Below are positions 34,991 through 43,522 of a stretch of 64,000 nt of DNA, piece by piece (the stretch's first letter is position 1; every line of letters begins with the position of its first letter). The notes beneath the pieces were generated by a model, which searched no databases, was not told where the DNA came from, and worked only from the letters and a program-made list of their open reading frames with translations. The stretch is from Celeribacter arenosi (GTDB taxonomy: Bacteria > Pseudomonadota > Alphaproteobacteria > Rhodobacterales > Rhodobacteraceae), in the NCBI RefSeq assembly GCF_039539485.1, contig NZ_BAABDF010000007.1, positions 620,001 through 684,000 of the forward strand. The letters run 5' to 3'. The translations under genes and the position numbers were made by a program.

Positions 34991-35683
34991 GCGCGCGAGG
35001 TAGTCGGCCAGCGTCCTTCCCGCCTCGTCGCGAAAAGTCGCGCCGGTGTCGATGAGACCTTCGATCCGATCCAACCGGAAAACCCGGAAATCCGATCGCA
35101 ATTCGCACCACGCGGTCATCGTCCAAACCCGCCCCCAGTATTCGAGTTGAAGCGGCTGCACGAGTCGTGTCGTGCGCTCATCAGAAAGCCCACGATAGGT
35201 GACGCGGAGCACTTTTTTCTCGCGCACAGCTTCGCGAAGCAGTGGCAAATGCCGGAAACCCGCAGCCGCATCCGCGAAGGGGTAGATGGCGAACCCCCAT
35301 CCGGTCGACGGCGGGGGAGCGTTTTCGGGCAGAACGGCGTCAATTTTGGTGGCAAGGCTTGCTGCGTTTTCGGCCAACTCGGGGTCCGCGGCCTCTGAAA
35401 GAATGGCTACGGCGAGGTGAAGCGCCTCCAATTCGCCCATGCTCAGATTAAGGGGCGGCAAGGTAATGGGCGCGGTAAGGATGTAGCCAACACCGCGTTC
35501 CCCCTCGACGGGCACGCCCGATGACCTGAGCACCGCCATGTCCCGCCATATTGTGCGCTCCGAAACCTTCAGTTTCTGCGCCAGCTCGCGCGATGTATGC
35601 CGTGCGCCGTCGCGCAGGATCACCACCAGATCATACAGGCGATCACTGCGACCCATGCCGGTGGATTTGCCGCCCTTCGCCAT
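34979..35683 (-). CDS. WYL-domain transcriptional regulator (YafY-type, DeoR-like HTH)
   Basis: A 234-residue regulator with an N-terminal winged helix-turn-helix (DRLYDLVVILRDG, ARHTSRELAQKLKVSERTIW, about 14-48) and a C-terminal WYL ligand domain (LRVTYRGLSDERTTRLVQPL, YWGRVWTMTAWCELR). WYL regulators respond to nucleic-acid or nucleotide signals and control stress or defence genes in several bacteria. It is transcribed toward the FbpC-like gene and overlaps it by 12 bases at the 3' ends. A start at 35656 is possible. Confidence 0.85.
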   Translation of the reverse strand: MAKGGKSTGMGRSDRLYDLVVILRDGARHTSRELAQKLKVSERTIWRDMAVLRSSGVPVEGERGVGYILTAPITLPPLNLSMGELEALHLAVAILSEAADPELAENAASLATKIDAVLPENAPPPSTGWGFAIYPFADAAAGFRHLPLLREAVREKKVLRVTYRGLSDERTTRLVQPLQLEYWGRVWTMTAWCELRSDFRVFRLDRIEGLIDTGATFRDEAGRTLADYLARSNL

Positions 35684-36013
35684 GCCTCAACGCCCCATCT
35701 GCGCCTTGAATGGGATGCGCGCGCTCCGGCGCAAGCTGCGCGTGCAGAGGCTGCACCTGCGAAACCCAACAGTTTCAATGATTTGAATGTTATTGATCAC
35801 TCTCTCCGATTCGGGGTCGCTGACAGAATTCTATAGGTGTGCAACTGACATAAACATGTCAGTTGGCCTTTTCCAGCCCTCCAACCCGCGCCAATGTTGT
35901 GCATCAACGCAGATTTGAGCGATTTGCTCTTTTCGGGCGGCAAAAGCGGGCCTATTCCTTCTGACTGCAAGATTTCAAAGGGGCGCGGGATGCCCCTGAA
36001 CGGGAGAATTACC
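35684..36013. other. Gap before tatA with a 10-base-pair hairpin
   Basis: A 330-base region without a supported gene. It holds a perfect inverted repeat: CAACTGACAT (35842-35851) pairs with ATGTCAGTTG (35856-35865) around AAAC, followed by GCCTTTT. This may be a weak terminator, an operator or an RNA element. A candidate -35 TTGAAT (35783-35788) has no good -10. The frame running into tatA from upstream carries no conserved sequence. Confidence 0.5.
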
Positions 36014-36229
36014 ATGCTCAATAACATCGGCCTGCCAGGCCTGTTGCTCATCGCGGTCGTCGTTCTCGTCCTCTTCGGACGCGGCAAGATTTCCGGCCTC
36101 ATGGGCGAAGTCGGCAAAGGCATCACGGCGTTCAAACGCGGTGTAACTGACGGCACCAAAGAGATCGAAGAAGAAGCGGCTCAGATGGCCAAAGACGTCA
36201 CTCCCGAAGAGGACAAGGACAAGGTTTAA
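36014..36229 (+). CDS. tatA: Twin-arginine translocase subunit TatA
   Basis: Pore-forming Tat component, 71 residues. ATG 36014 is preceded by GGGAG, and 120 bases of upstream in-frame open sequence are not part of the gene. The N-terminal membrane helix (IGLPGLLLIAVVVLVLF) is followed by the FGRGK hinge, an amphipathic helix (GEVGKGITAFKRGV) and an acidic tail. It is first of a tatABC operon that continues into an ATPase. Confidence 0.95.
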   Translation: MLNNIGLPGLLLIAVVVLVLFGRGKISGLMGEVGKGITAFKRGVTDGTKEIEEEAAQMAKDVTPEEDKDKV

Positions 36230-36286
36230 ATCCTGTCCGTCACGTCGCGACGCATTCTGTAACCCTCTGTCCCGAAAGGCGCGCCC

Positions 36287-36871
36287 ATGTTCGACATTGG
36301 CATGTCCGAGCTTCTCATCATCGGCATCGTGGCCCTGATTGTGGTTGGTCCCAAGGACCTTCCCGGCATGTTCCGCACGCTCGGCCGTTTCACGGCACGC
36401 GCTAAAAACATGGCTCGCGAGTTTTCGCGTGCGATGGAGCAGGCGGCAGATGATGCAGGTGTAGGGGAGGCGAAAAAGGCACTCGATGCGGCAGCGAACC
36501 CGAAGAAATTCGGTCTCGATAAGCTCAATGAGGCTGCTGACAATTTCGAGAACTGGGACCCTATGAAGGGCGAGGCAAAGTCAGGCGCTAAAGCGGCGGA
36601 CAAACCCGCGTTGGATCCGGAGCGGGCCGATATGGCCAAGGCGATTTCCGACAATGCCGCCAAGGCGGCCAACGCGCGAAAAGCACGTGAAGCCGCCGAG
36701 GCGCAGGCGACTTCGGATGCTGCGCCCGCCGCAAAGAAGGCACCAGCGAAGGCGCCCGCGAAGACCAAGGTTGCGGCAAAAACCGCGCCCAAAACCACAG
36801 CCAAGACCGCTGTTAAAAAGGCGAAGGCCCCCGCCAAAAAGAAAGCCCCCGCCAAGAAGGGTGACGCATGA
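36287..36871 (+). CDS. tatB: Twin-arginine translocase subunit TatB
   Basis: Tat receptor subunit, 194 residues. The N-terminal membrane helix LLIIGIVALIVVGPKDLPGM shows the TatB Pro hinge, followed by amphipathic helix (RTLGRFTARAKNMAREFSRA). The C-terminal part from about residue 130 is an Ala/Lys/Pro-rich low-complexity tail, similar in composition to the linkers of NuoE and its membrane paralogue. The stop overlaps tatC by four bases (ATGA). Confidence 0.94.
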   Translation: MFDIGMSELLIIGIVALIVVGPKDLPGMFRTLGRFTARAKNMAREFSRAMEQAADDAGVGEAKKALDAAANPKKFGLDKLNEAADNFENWDPMKGEAKSGAKAADKPALDPERADMAKAISDNAAKAANARKAREAAEAQATSDAAPAAKKAPAKAPAKTKVAAKTAPKTTAKTAVKKAKAPAKKKAPAKKGDA

Positions 36872-37776
36872 CCAGCTCCGATATTGACCAAGACGAAATC
36901 GAAGACAGTTCAGCCCCGCTGATAGAACACCTCGCGGAGCTTCGCACCCGCCTGATCCGTGCCGTTTTGGCCTTTGTCGTCGGGATGGTGATCTGTTTCA
37001 CCGTTGGTGGCGCCATTCTGGATTTCCTGCTCGTGCCGATCGAAAACACGATGCGCGCCTTGGGCAACCCGAATCCGGTGATGCAGTACACAGCGCCGCA
37101 GGAATACTTCTTTACGTTGATCCGAATTTCCATGGTGGGCGGGCTGATGCTGTCCTTTCCGGTGATCGCGTTTCAACTCTGGCGCTTTGTGGCGCCCGGT
37201 CTATACCGCAACGAAAAGAACGCCTTTCTGCCATTCCTGATAGCCTCGCCCGCTCTATTCTTGGCTGGGGCCTCATTCGCCCATTACATCGTCGTCCCTC
37301 TCGCGATGACATTCTTTCTGGGCTTTGCGGATCTTCCGTCTTTCCTCGGCGCATTGGTCCAGAACTCCGGTGACGTGGCGACTGCTGTGGAAGACACAGG
37401 CATCGACATCGTCTTCAACGGGAAGGTCAACGAAAGCCTTGATATCACTCTGAAAATGATCGTCGCATTCGGGCTTTGTTTCCAGCTTCCGGTGCTTTTG
37501 ACATTGATGGGTAAAGCGGGCCTTGCGACTGCGCACGGGCTGCGGGCCACGCGGAAATATGCGGTGGTCGGGGTTCTGACCGTCGCCGCTCTGGTGACGC
37601 CGCCCGATGTGACGACGCAGCTGATCCTCTTTGTTGTGGTCTACGGGCTCTATGAAATTTCCATCCTTCTCGTGGCGCGTGTTGAAAAGAAACGCACCCA
37701 GGAATTGCGCGAAGCGGGCGTTCTCGACGAAGATGAGGACCTATTCGCAGAGTTCGACGAGGACGATGACAAATGA
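36868..37776 (+). CDS. tatC: Twin-arginine translocase subunit TatC
   Basis: Multi-pass Tat receptor that recognises the twin-arginine signal, 302 residues with six helices. Signatures are PLIEHLAELRTRLIR near the N-terminus (conserved Glu and Arg of the first loop), then YRNEKNAFLPF and LGFADLPSFLG. The C-terminus is acidic and extended (EDEDLFAEFDEDDD). It overlaps the downstream ATPase by four bases. Confidence 0.96.
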   Translation: MTSSDIDQDEIEDSSAPLIEHLAELRTRLIRAVLAFVVGMVICFTVGGAILDFLLVPIENTMRALGNPNPVMQYTAPQEYFFTLIRISMVGGLMLSFPVIAFQLWRFVAPGLYRNEKNAFLPFLIASPALFLAGASFAHYIVVPLAMTFFLGFADLPSFLGALVQNSGDVATAVEDTGIDIVFNGKVNESLDITLKMIVAFGLCFQLPVLLTLMGKAGLATAHGLRATRKYAVVGVLTVAALVTPPDVTTQLILFVVVYGLYEISILLVARVEKKRTQELREAGVLDEDEDLFAEFDEDDDK

Positions 37777-38612
37777 ACGAGGCGGCGCTGAACCGGATTG
37801 CCGACGCGCTTGACCGCATGGCGCCGGCGCCCCTCGCGGCACCTGATTTCGATGCGGAAAGTGCCTTTCTGTGGCAAACAGAACCAGATGCCCTTTTGCC
37901 GGTCCGCAAAGTGTCGAGGATCGATATCTCGCTCCTCGTAGGCATAGACCGGTCGCGCGATACCTTGCTCGAAAACACCCGTCAGTTCGCGCGTGGACTG
38001 CCTGCAAATAACGCGCTCCTCTGGGGCGCGCGGGGCATGGGAAAATCGTCTTTGGTTAAGGCGATCCATGCCGCCGTCGCTACAGAAACACCGCTCAAAA
38101 TCATCGAGATGCAGCGTGAAGACCTTCCATCAGTTGCACGTCTCCTCGCGCTGCTCGGAAAGAGCGATCACCGCTTTCTGCTCTTTTGCGACGATCTGTC
38201 GTTCAGCCACGATGACCAGAACTACAAATCGCTGAAGGCGGTATTGGACGGCGGGATCGAGGGACGCCCCGATAATGTGCTGTTCTACGCGACTTCAAAC
38301 CGTCGCCACCTCATGCCCCGCGACATGATCGAAAACGAACGCTCGACCGCGATTAACCCGTCCGAGGCGGTTGAGGAGAAGGTGTCTCTTTCGGATCGCT
38401 TCGGGCTTTGGCTCGGTTTTCACCCGTGTTCGCAGGACGAATACCTCACGATGATCCATAGATATTGCGAGGCATACGGCGTCGTGATTGAGGATGCGGA
38501 TCTGCGTGCGGAGGCCATCGAGTGGCAGGCGACACGCGGTGCGCGGTCCGGTCGGGTCGCGTGGCAGTATTTCACGGATCTGGCGGGCCGTAAGGGCGTG
38601 AAGCTGCCCTGA
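37773..38612 (+). CDS. P-loop ATPase, DUF815 family
   Basis: A 279-residue AAA-like ATPase. Walker A is GARGMGKSSL (85-94), Walker B FLLFCDDLSFS, then NVLFYATSNRRHLMPRD (sensor-like Asn). A C-terminal helical lid follows. The DUF815 family has no firm function known to me. The start overlaps tatC by four bases (ATGA), so it is the fourth gene of the tat operon. Whether it acts in Tat transport is not known. Confidence 0.85.
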   Translation: MNEAALNRIADALDRMAPAPLAAPDFDAESAFLWQTEPDALLPVRKVSRIDISLLVGIDRSRDTLLENTRQFARGLPANNALLWGARGMGKSSLVKAIHAAVATETPLKIIEMQREDLPSVARLLALLGKSDHRFLLFCDDLSFSHDDQNYKSLKAVLDGGIEGRPDNVLFYATSNRRHLMPRDMIENERSTAINPSEAVEEKVSLSDRFGLWLGFHPCSQDEYLTMIHRYCEAYGVVIEDADLRAEAIEWQATRGARSGRVAWQYFTDLAGRKGVKLP

Positions 38613-39003
38613 ATGGGTAGCCAATTTGGTATCGGTGGAAAGGTGGAGCCCCCGATCCGCGCGCGACGTATTGAAACGTCGGGTAAGCCGTATGGCGCGG
38701 ATCAGGGTCTCAATACTGCTCGATGTCCGGTTTTGCCCGTAACCTGAATTAACCATAGGGCTCGAATGGTTAATGGATGGTTTAGACGCGTTAATGATTC
38801 CGGTATTTTGTCGAAATCGGATGTTTTTTTCGCCAACCGCGCCTGCAATGCGCACACGCATTGATGCAAACCCACAGGGATATGAGCCAAGGCATTTCGA
38901 CCATTGCCCAGACGTGCTCAATCTGTCGAAAAAGTAGCTCGGCCTACGAGGCGAGACGACGCCACATCCTTGACAATGACGTCGCCTCGGGTCGACTGCG
39001 CGA
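38613..39003. other. Gene-free region with nested hairpins
   Basis: A 391-base region without a supported gene. It holds a nested hairpin: outer stem GATCCGCGC (38654-38662) with GCGCGGATC (38695-38703), inner stem CGACGT (38664-38669) with ACGTCG (38676-38681). A second stem lies at 38947-38954 with 38982-38989, near the end of nlpD. No T run follows the first, so it may be an RNA or DNA element rather than a terminator. Confidence 0.45.
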
Positions 39004-40173
39004 TTAATTCAAGTATGGGGTCGGATCGACAGTCTGCGTGCCTTTGAAGACCATGAACTGCAACGCATTGAATTCATTGGCCGTGACCTTGGCAATCGTC
39101 TGACCACGGCTGACTGTGTCACCCTTTTTCACCGATAGCCCGTCGATAAAGCTATAGGCGGTTTGCAACCCGCCACCATGGTCGATCACCATAATCTGCA
39201 CACCGTCGGCATTGGTCGAGATTAGCTTTACCGTGCCTGCCTTTGCGGCCTTCACGGGGGTGCCGGAGGGGGCGGAGAACAGAATGAACTGCGACTTCGC
39301 CTTATCGTAGTCGCGGATAATCGGGCCGGAGACAGGCACGACCATGTCGGACGATGTTTGTGTCGCGCCCAGATTGGCCGCGGGTTTTGACGCGACCGGA
39401 GCAGGTGCGGCCTCGGCCGGGTCGGGAAGGGGTTTGGTGGCTGACGGCGGCGTCGGCGTCGCAGTACCCGTGCCCGGTTCTGTTGTGGCCTCTTCTTGGA
39501 CAGGCGCGGCGCCCACTTTCACCGGAATGAGCAGATAGCGCCCCTCCTGAATGGCGAGATCCGTCCCGAGCGCGTTCCAGTCCGCCAGAGCGCGCACAGA
39601 GATGCCGTATTTACGCGCGATGGAGTAGGCGGTTTCGCCACGTTGGACCTGATGGCGCACGGGTTCGGTCGCGAGTGGCGCCGTAGGGGTGGCTGAGGCG
39701 ATCGTTGCGCCGCCATTGCGGTCGGCGGCATCTATGGCCTCACTGGCCAAGGTGGTGACATCGATGCGCTCGCCAGAGGCGATCGTGCCAGCGGCCGTGG
39801 TGGTGGTTTGGCCTGTTCCGACGCGACGGGGCAGGGCGATCACTTCGCCCGCGCGCAACGCCACATCCGTGGGAATGCCGTTATAACGCGCAAGCTCTGC
39901 GGTGTTTATGCCGACGCGGGAGGCGACGGTGGCAATACTATCTCCACGTCTTGCGACGGCGACCTGATAGCTCGGATAGGAAATGATCCCGTTCGCATCG
40001 GGCACGGGTTTGGCCGCGACGCGCGCCTCTTGGGCGGCGGGTGCTGTTGTGAAGCCGTCGGTAAGGCCACGCAGATCAAAATCAACAGGCGCTTCGCACG
40101 CGGCGAGCGCCATTGCTGCGGCGCCAACCAAAAGCGTTCGGCGCAGGCGGGATGCCGTTTGGGGATTTGTCAT
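39004..40173 (-). CDS. nlpD: NlpD-like lipoprotein with LysM repeats and degenerate M23 peptidase domain
   Basis: Predicted activator of cell-wall amidases at division. ATG 40173 gives 389 residues and is preceded by GAGGA; an upstream in-frame start is rejected. A signal sequence ends in lipobox LAAC. Two LysM modules (about 55-115 and 175-230: VAVARRGDSIATVASRVGIN, VQRGETAYSIARKYGISV) bind peptidoglycan. The C-terminal M23 fold has VIDHGGGLQTAYSFIDG and LQFMVFKG, where the His-x-His motif of active enzymes (LHFE-like) is missing, so it is probably non-catalytic. Order surE-pcm-nlpD matches E. coli. Confidence 0.85.
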   Translation of the reverse strand: MTNPQTASRLRRTLLVGAAAMALAACEAPVDFDLRGLTDGFTTAPAAQEARVAAKPVPDANGIISYPSYQVAVARRGDSIATVASRVGINTAELARYNGIPTDVALRAGEVIALPRRVGTGQTTTTAAGTIASGERIDVTTLASEAIDAADRNGGATIASATPTAPLATEPVRHQVQRGETAYSIARKYGISVRALADWNALGTDLAIQEGRYLLIPVKVGAAPVQEEATTEPGTGTATPTPPSATKPLPDPAEAAPAPVASKPAANLGATQTSSDMVVPVSGPIIRDYDKAKSQFILFSAPSGTPVKAAKAGTVKLISTNADGVQIMVIDHGGGLQTAYSFIDGLSVKKGDTVSRGQTIAKVTANEFNALQFMVFKGTQTVDPTPYLN

Positions 40174-40245
40174 AGCTCGTTCCTCATCTGGCCGTGGGGA
40201 TCTTGTTGCCCCCGTTCTCGGCAATTCAATCGGGCAATCTGCCCA

Positions 40246-40887
40246 TCACTCTTGTCCCATCCCCTCCAAAAGGGGAACAAAACGCACAGCGCGCAATTCG
40301 TCGTACTCAAAACCTGTTTCGGTGCGCGTCACTTTTATCAGGCTTTGCACTGTATCCGACTGCCCAACGGGCAACACCATGATACCGCCCTCTTTGAGTT
40401 GCGCCAAGAGGGGCCCGGGCGGGTCCTCGGCTGCAGCGGTGACAATGATGCGATCAAAGGGGGCCTGATCAGGTAGCCCGTAACTGCCATCGGAGGCCAT
40501 CGGGGTAATATTCGCGAGGCCGAGTTTATCGAAAACGGCCTGAGCTTCGCGCACAAGGCGGGGGAAACGTTCCACAGTATACACGCGTCTGGCCAGTTGG
40601 CTGAGAATGGCGGCCTGATAGCCGGAGCCGGTGCCAACCTCCAGAACCTTGTCGCGCGGCTGGACATCGAGGGCCTGGGTCATCAACGCGACAACGGAGG
40701 GCTGTGAAATCGTTTGGCCGCAGGCGATGGGCAGCGGCATGTCTTCATACGCTCGGTTCGCGAAGATGCCTTTGACGAACAAGCCGCGGTCGACCTTTTC
40801 CATCGCATTCAGGGTCCGCGCGTCAGTGACGCCTTTGGAGCGGAGCGTGTAGAGAAACTGCATTTTTGTCTCTGGAGTGTAGCTCAT
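40246..40887 (-). CDS. pcm: Protein-L-isoaspartate O-methyltransferase
   Basis: Repairs isoaspartyl residues in aged proteins using SAM, 213 residues. Motif I is VLEVGTGSGYQAAILSQLA, with the N-terminal MPLPIACGQTISQPSVVALM typical of the family. The ATG at 40887 overlaps the surE stop by four bases. nlpD follows downstream on the same strand after a 72-base gap, so all three genes may be one operon. Confidence 0.95.
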   Translation of the reverse strand: MSYTPETKMQFLYTLRSKGVTDARTLNAMEKVDRGLFVKGIFANRAYEDMPLPIACGQTISQPSVVALMTQALDVQPRDKVLEVGTGSGYQAAILSQLARRVYTVERFPRLVREAQAVFDKLGLANITPMASDGSYGLPDQAPFDRIIVTAAAEDPPGPLLAQLKEGGIMVLPVGQSDTVQSLIKVTRTETGFEYDELRAVRFVPLLEGMGQE

Positions 40888-41669
40888 GCCAATGCGCGCT
40901 CCACGGCTTCTAAACGATCATCTGCCGTTAGATCGGCCCGCATCGGCGTGACCGAAATGGCGCCCGCCAGATTGGCCGACACATCCGTTCCCTCACCCGT
41001 TTCTACCGATTGCTCGGACCCGCGCACCCACAGGAACCGCCGCCCCGTTGGGGATATTTGGCCTTCGATGCCGAAACCCGCGGTGGGACGACGCCCTTGG
41101 CGCGTCACAGTAATGTCGCCGGTCTTGGATGCGGGCAGAGGTGGGAAATTTACGTTATAAAACAACGAATAATCTGCCGAACCGTCCCACGGCGCGTGGT
41201 CCAGAAGTTTGCGAACAACACCGGCTCCGTGCATGGCAGCACTTTCAAACGGGTCATCCAGACGCGCATTTCCGGGGCCAAAGAATTGCGACATGGCGAT
41301 CGAGGGCACGCCCTGCAAAGCGCCCTCCATGGCGCCGCCAATGGTCCCCGAGTACATCACGTTTTCCCCGGCATTATTGCCCCGATTGACACCGGACAAC
41401 AGGAGATCGGGACGTTCGGGCAGGATGTCGTGTAGCCCTGCGAGAACACAATCTGCAGGGGACCCTTCGGCGGCCCAGCGGCGCTCTGCGAGCTCTGAAA
41501 TCATGGTCGGATGGGCATATGAAATACAATGCGCGACGCCGGATTGTTCAAAGGCGGGGGCGACGACCCAGACCTCGCCGTTGGGTCCCGCGATCTCGGT
41601 GGCAATCGCTTCCAGCGTCTTCAGGCCGGGGGCGTTAATGCCGTCGTCATTGGTAATGAGGATCCGCAT
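40884..41669 (-). CDS. surE: 5'-nucleotidase SurE
   Basis: Metal-dependent nucleoside monophosphate phosphatase of the stationary-phase survival family, 261 residues. The metal site starts ITNDDGINAPGL (Asp8, Asp9), with LSGVNRGNNAGENVMYSGT further on. ATG 41669 is chosen because the NDDG motif lies at residues 7-10 as in the family; 52 residues of upstream open frame are unlikely to be translated. It overlaps pcm by four bases. Confidence 0.94.
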   Translation of the reverse strand: MRILITNDDGINAPGLKTLEAIATEIAGPNGEVWVVAPAFEQSGVAHCISYAHPTMISELAERRWAAEGSPADCVLAGLHDILPERPDLLLSGVNRGNNAGENVMYSGTIGGAMEGALQGVPSIAMSQFFGPGNARLDDPFESAAMHGAGVVRKLLDHAPWDGSADYSLFYNVNFPPLPASKTGDITVTRQGRRPTAGFGIEGQISPTGRRFLWVRGSEQSVETGEGTDVSANLAGAISVTPMRADLTADDRLEAVERALA

Positions 41670-41766
41670 GTGTCGTCCCTGACTGTTTCTTGCCTGTTGC
41701 CCTTTACCCCCTCTTAAAGCAGGCTGGGAATCGCAGCAAGCTAAGCAAGCCTGAATTGGAGAAACC

Positions 41767-42168
41767 ATGCCCCGTCCGACGATAGATGCCGTCGCTGTAA
41801 GCGCCACGGACATTGAACGCTCCATCGCGTTCTATGCTCTGCTCGGTTTTGATTTCGACGGGGAGGGGGCATTCAAGTCCGATGAGCATGTGGAGCCGGT
41901 GCGCGTAACTGGTGAGCCGCGCCTGATGATTGATGCAGCAGAGCTCATGGAAAAGTTGACTGGCGAACGCCCGCATGCGCCCAACCATTCGGTATTTGCA
42001 ATGCTGTGTGACACACCCGCGGAAGTGGACAGGGTTGTGCGCGATGTCTCCGCGCAAGGCCACGCGGTACTTACCGCGCCATGGGATGCGTTTTGGGGGC
42101 AACGATATGCGACTGTCGCAGATCCGGACGGCTATCGCATCGACCTCTTCGCGCCGCTATCCGATTAG
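41767..42168 (+). CDS. VOC-superfamily (glyoxalase/bleomycin-resistance-like) protein
   Basis: A 133-residue protein with the beta-alpha-beta-beta-beta repeats of the vicinal oxygen chelate fold: AVAVSATDIERSIAFYALLG at the N-terminus and RYATVADPDGYRIDLFAP at the end. The usual metal-ligand positions are only partly conserved, so metal dependence is uncertain. It is divergent from surE across 97 bases and its last four bases overlap the end of the convergent SDR gene. Confidence 0.85.
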   Translation: MPRPTIDAVAVSATDIERSIAFYALLGFDFDGEGAFKSDEHVEPVRVTGEPRLMIDAAELMEKLTGERPHAPNHSVFAMLCDTPAEVDRVVRDVSAQGHAVLTAPWDAFWGQRYATVADPDGYRIDLFAPLSD

Positions 42169-42833
42169 ATAACGCCGATGGTTCCGAGCAGTCGGGCCGC
42201 TTCGTCAGCGGGGGCGGCGAGAGTTGCGCGATCTTCACCCGGGAAGAACCGCGCGCGGGTTGCCGTTGGCATGGCGCGCGGTGACACCACGTGCACGCGA
42301 GGCGCCTTTTCCATATTTGCGGTCTCGGCGGCCCAGCTGCGCGCCATGGCGATTTGAGCGGCCTTGGATGCACCATAAGCGCCAAAGAACTTTTCACCCG
42401 CATGCGGATCATCGAAAAACAGGGCGTCTGTCGGGCCTTTTGCCATGCTTAACAGCGGGCCGACCATCGGAATCAGTTTCCCGAGGGCAGTGACATTGGT
42501 CAAAATCGTACGGTCGAAATCCTTGGGATCAATGTGATCGGCAGGGGAGAGAAGTTGGGCATAGATCGCCGTGTGGGCCCACAGGTCCAGATGCCCCCAA
42601 CGGTCATAAATTCCACGGCACAAATGCGCCATGGCATCGGTATTGGTCACATCCATTGGCGCGAGCGTGGCCTGACCACCCTTCGCCTTGATCCGATCAT
42701 CCAACTCTTCGAGCGCGCCGGTGGTTTTGGCCACAGCAACAACGTGATACGTCGGGGCAAGAGCCTCGGCGAGGTGGAAGCCAAGGCCGCGCGAAGCGCC
42801 GGTGACGAGGGCAATTTTGGTCAGATCGGTCAT
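42165..42833 (-). CDS. SDR-family oxidoreductase with intact YxxxK
   Basis: A 222-residue short-chain dehydrogenase/reductase. The Gly-rich loop is TGASRGLG (11-18), and the catalytic pair is in YGASKAAQIAMAR (Tyr-x-x-x-Lys), so it should be an active NAD(P)-dependent enzyme. The C-terminal part is short and the substrate unknown. Its 3' end overlaps the convergent VOC gene by four bases. Confidence 0.87.
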   Translation of the reverse strand: MTDLTKIALVTGASRGLGFHLAEALAPTYHVVAVAKTTGALEELDDRIKAKGGQATLAPMDVTNTDAMAHLCRGIYDRWGHLDLWAHTAIYAQLLSPADHIDPKDFDRTILTNVTALGKLIPMVGPLLSMAKGPTDALFFDDPHAGEKFFGAYGASKAAQIAMARSWAAETANMEKAPRVHVVSPRAMPTATRARFFPGEDRATLAAPADEAARLLGTIGVI

Positions 42834-42908
42834 GCGGGAGATGTGCGCTTTTCCCGCGCGGGGGTCAAGGGGCGCGAAATCCCGCGATCGCGTTTTCGGC
42901 GCGTCAGG

Positions 42909-43415
42909 TCATGCGCCGTTGAGTTCGTCCCGCGAAAGCGCACCTGCCGCCTCATAGAGATCGAGAAGCTGGTCGAATGACAGATCATCCACGCCGGTTA
43001 GCGTCGCCGCAGGGCGCGCCGTGCCATCCCCGAATTCGATCATCAGCTCCGCGCCGGAACCTGCCAAAGGCGTGAGATTGTTTGCGAGGGTGCCCGCCGC
43101 GGGCGCAGGCGCGGGTGCGCCGTCGAGTGTATCGAGATAGGCATAAAAGACGTCATGAGCGACCTTGGCCCACAGAGCCACGTAAAGGACCTCCTCGGAT
43201 CCGCGAATGGGCAGAGACAGTGTCACGCGCAGGAACCGCGCCGCGCCGAAACGACAGAGTTCGGAGGTCAGCTGATCGTCGCCTTCTTTGACAAACGGCT
43301 CTTCGCCACGTTCACCGTGGGGCCAGTCGGAGGGGTGATCAAAGCCGATATCCATCACGCCGCCCTTGGCCATGAGCGTGCGCCACCGAGGGTCGAGATC
43401 GAGGATAGAGACCAT
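42909..43415 (-). CDS. DUF2199-like protein
   Basis: A 168-residue soluble protein resembling DUF2199 members: FDHPSDWPHGERG, DDQLTSELCRFGAARFLRVT, LPIRGSEEVLYVALWAK. No catalytic motif or signal peptide is visible. An Ala/Pro-rich stretch (APAPAPAAGTL) lies near residues 100-110, with a downstream part likely separate. Neighbours are an SDR gene (75 bases away) and purF (107 bases upstream on the same strand). Function unknown. Confidence 0.6.
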   Translation of the reverse strand: MVSILDLDPRWRTLMAKGGVMDIGFDHPSDWPHGERGEEPFVKEGDDQLTSELCRFGAARFLRVTLSLPIRGSEEVLYVALWAKVAHDVFYAYLDTLDGAPAPAPAAGTLANNLTPLAGSGAELMIEFGDGTARPAATLTGVDDLSFDQLLDLYEAAGALSRDELNGA

Positions 43416-43522
43416 GGGAGTTCCTTAACGTTCACTGATCGTGAGGAATGTGACCGCTTAACTCTGCTGGGGCAAGCCCGCGACGCCTATGGGCGCACCG
43501 ACTTCGCAATGCAAAGCCACCT

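Noticed and set aside
35538..35836. Small plus-strand frames near the WYL regulator start
   Set aside because: They shadow the regulator on the other strand and carry no recognisable sequence.
41670..41825. SurE N-terminal extension
   Set aside because: The NDDG motif must be near the N-terminus; the upstream residues are random-looking.
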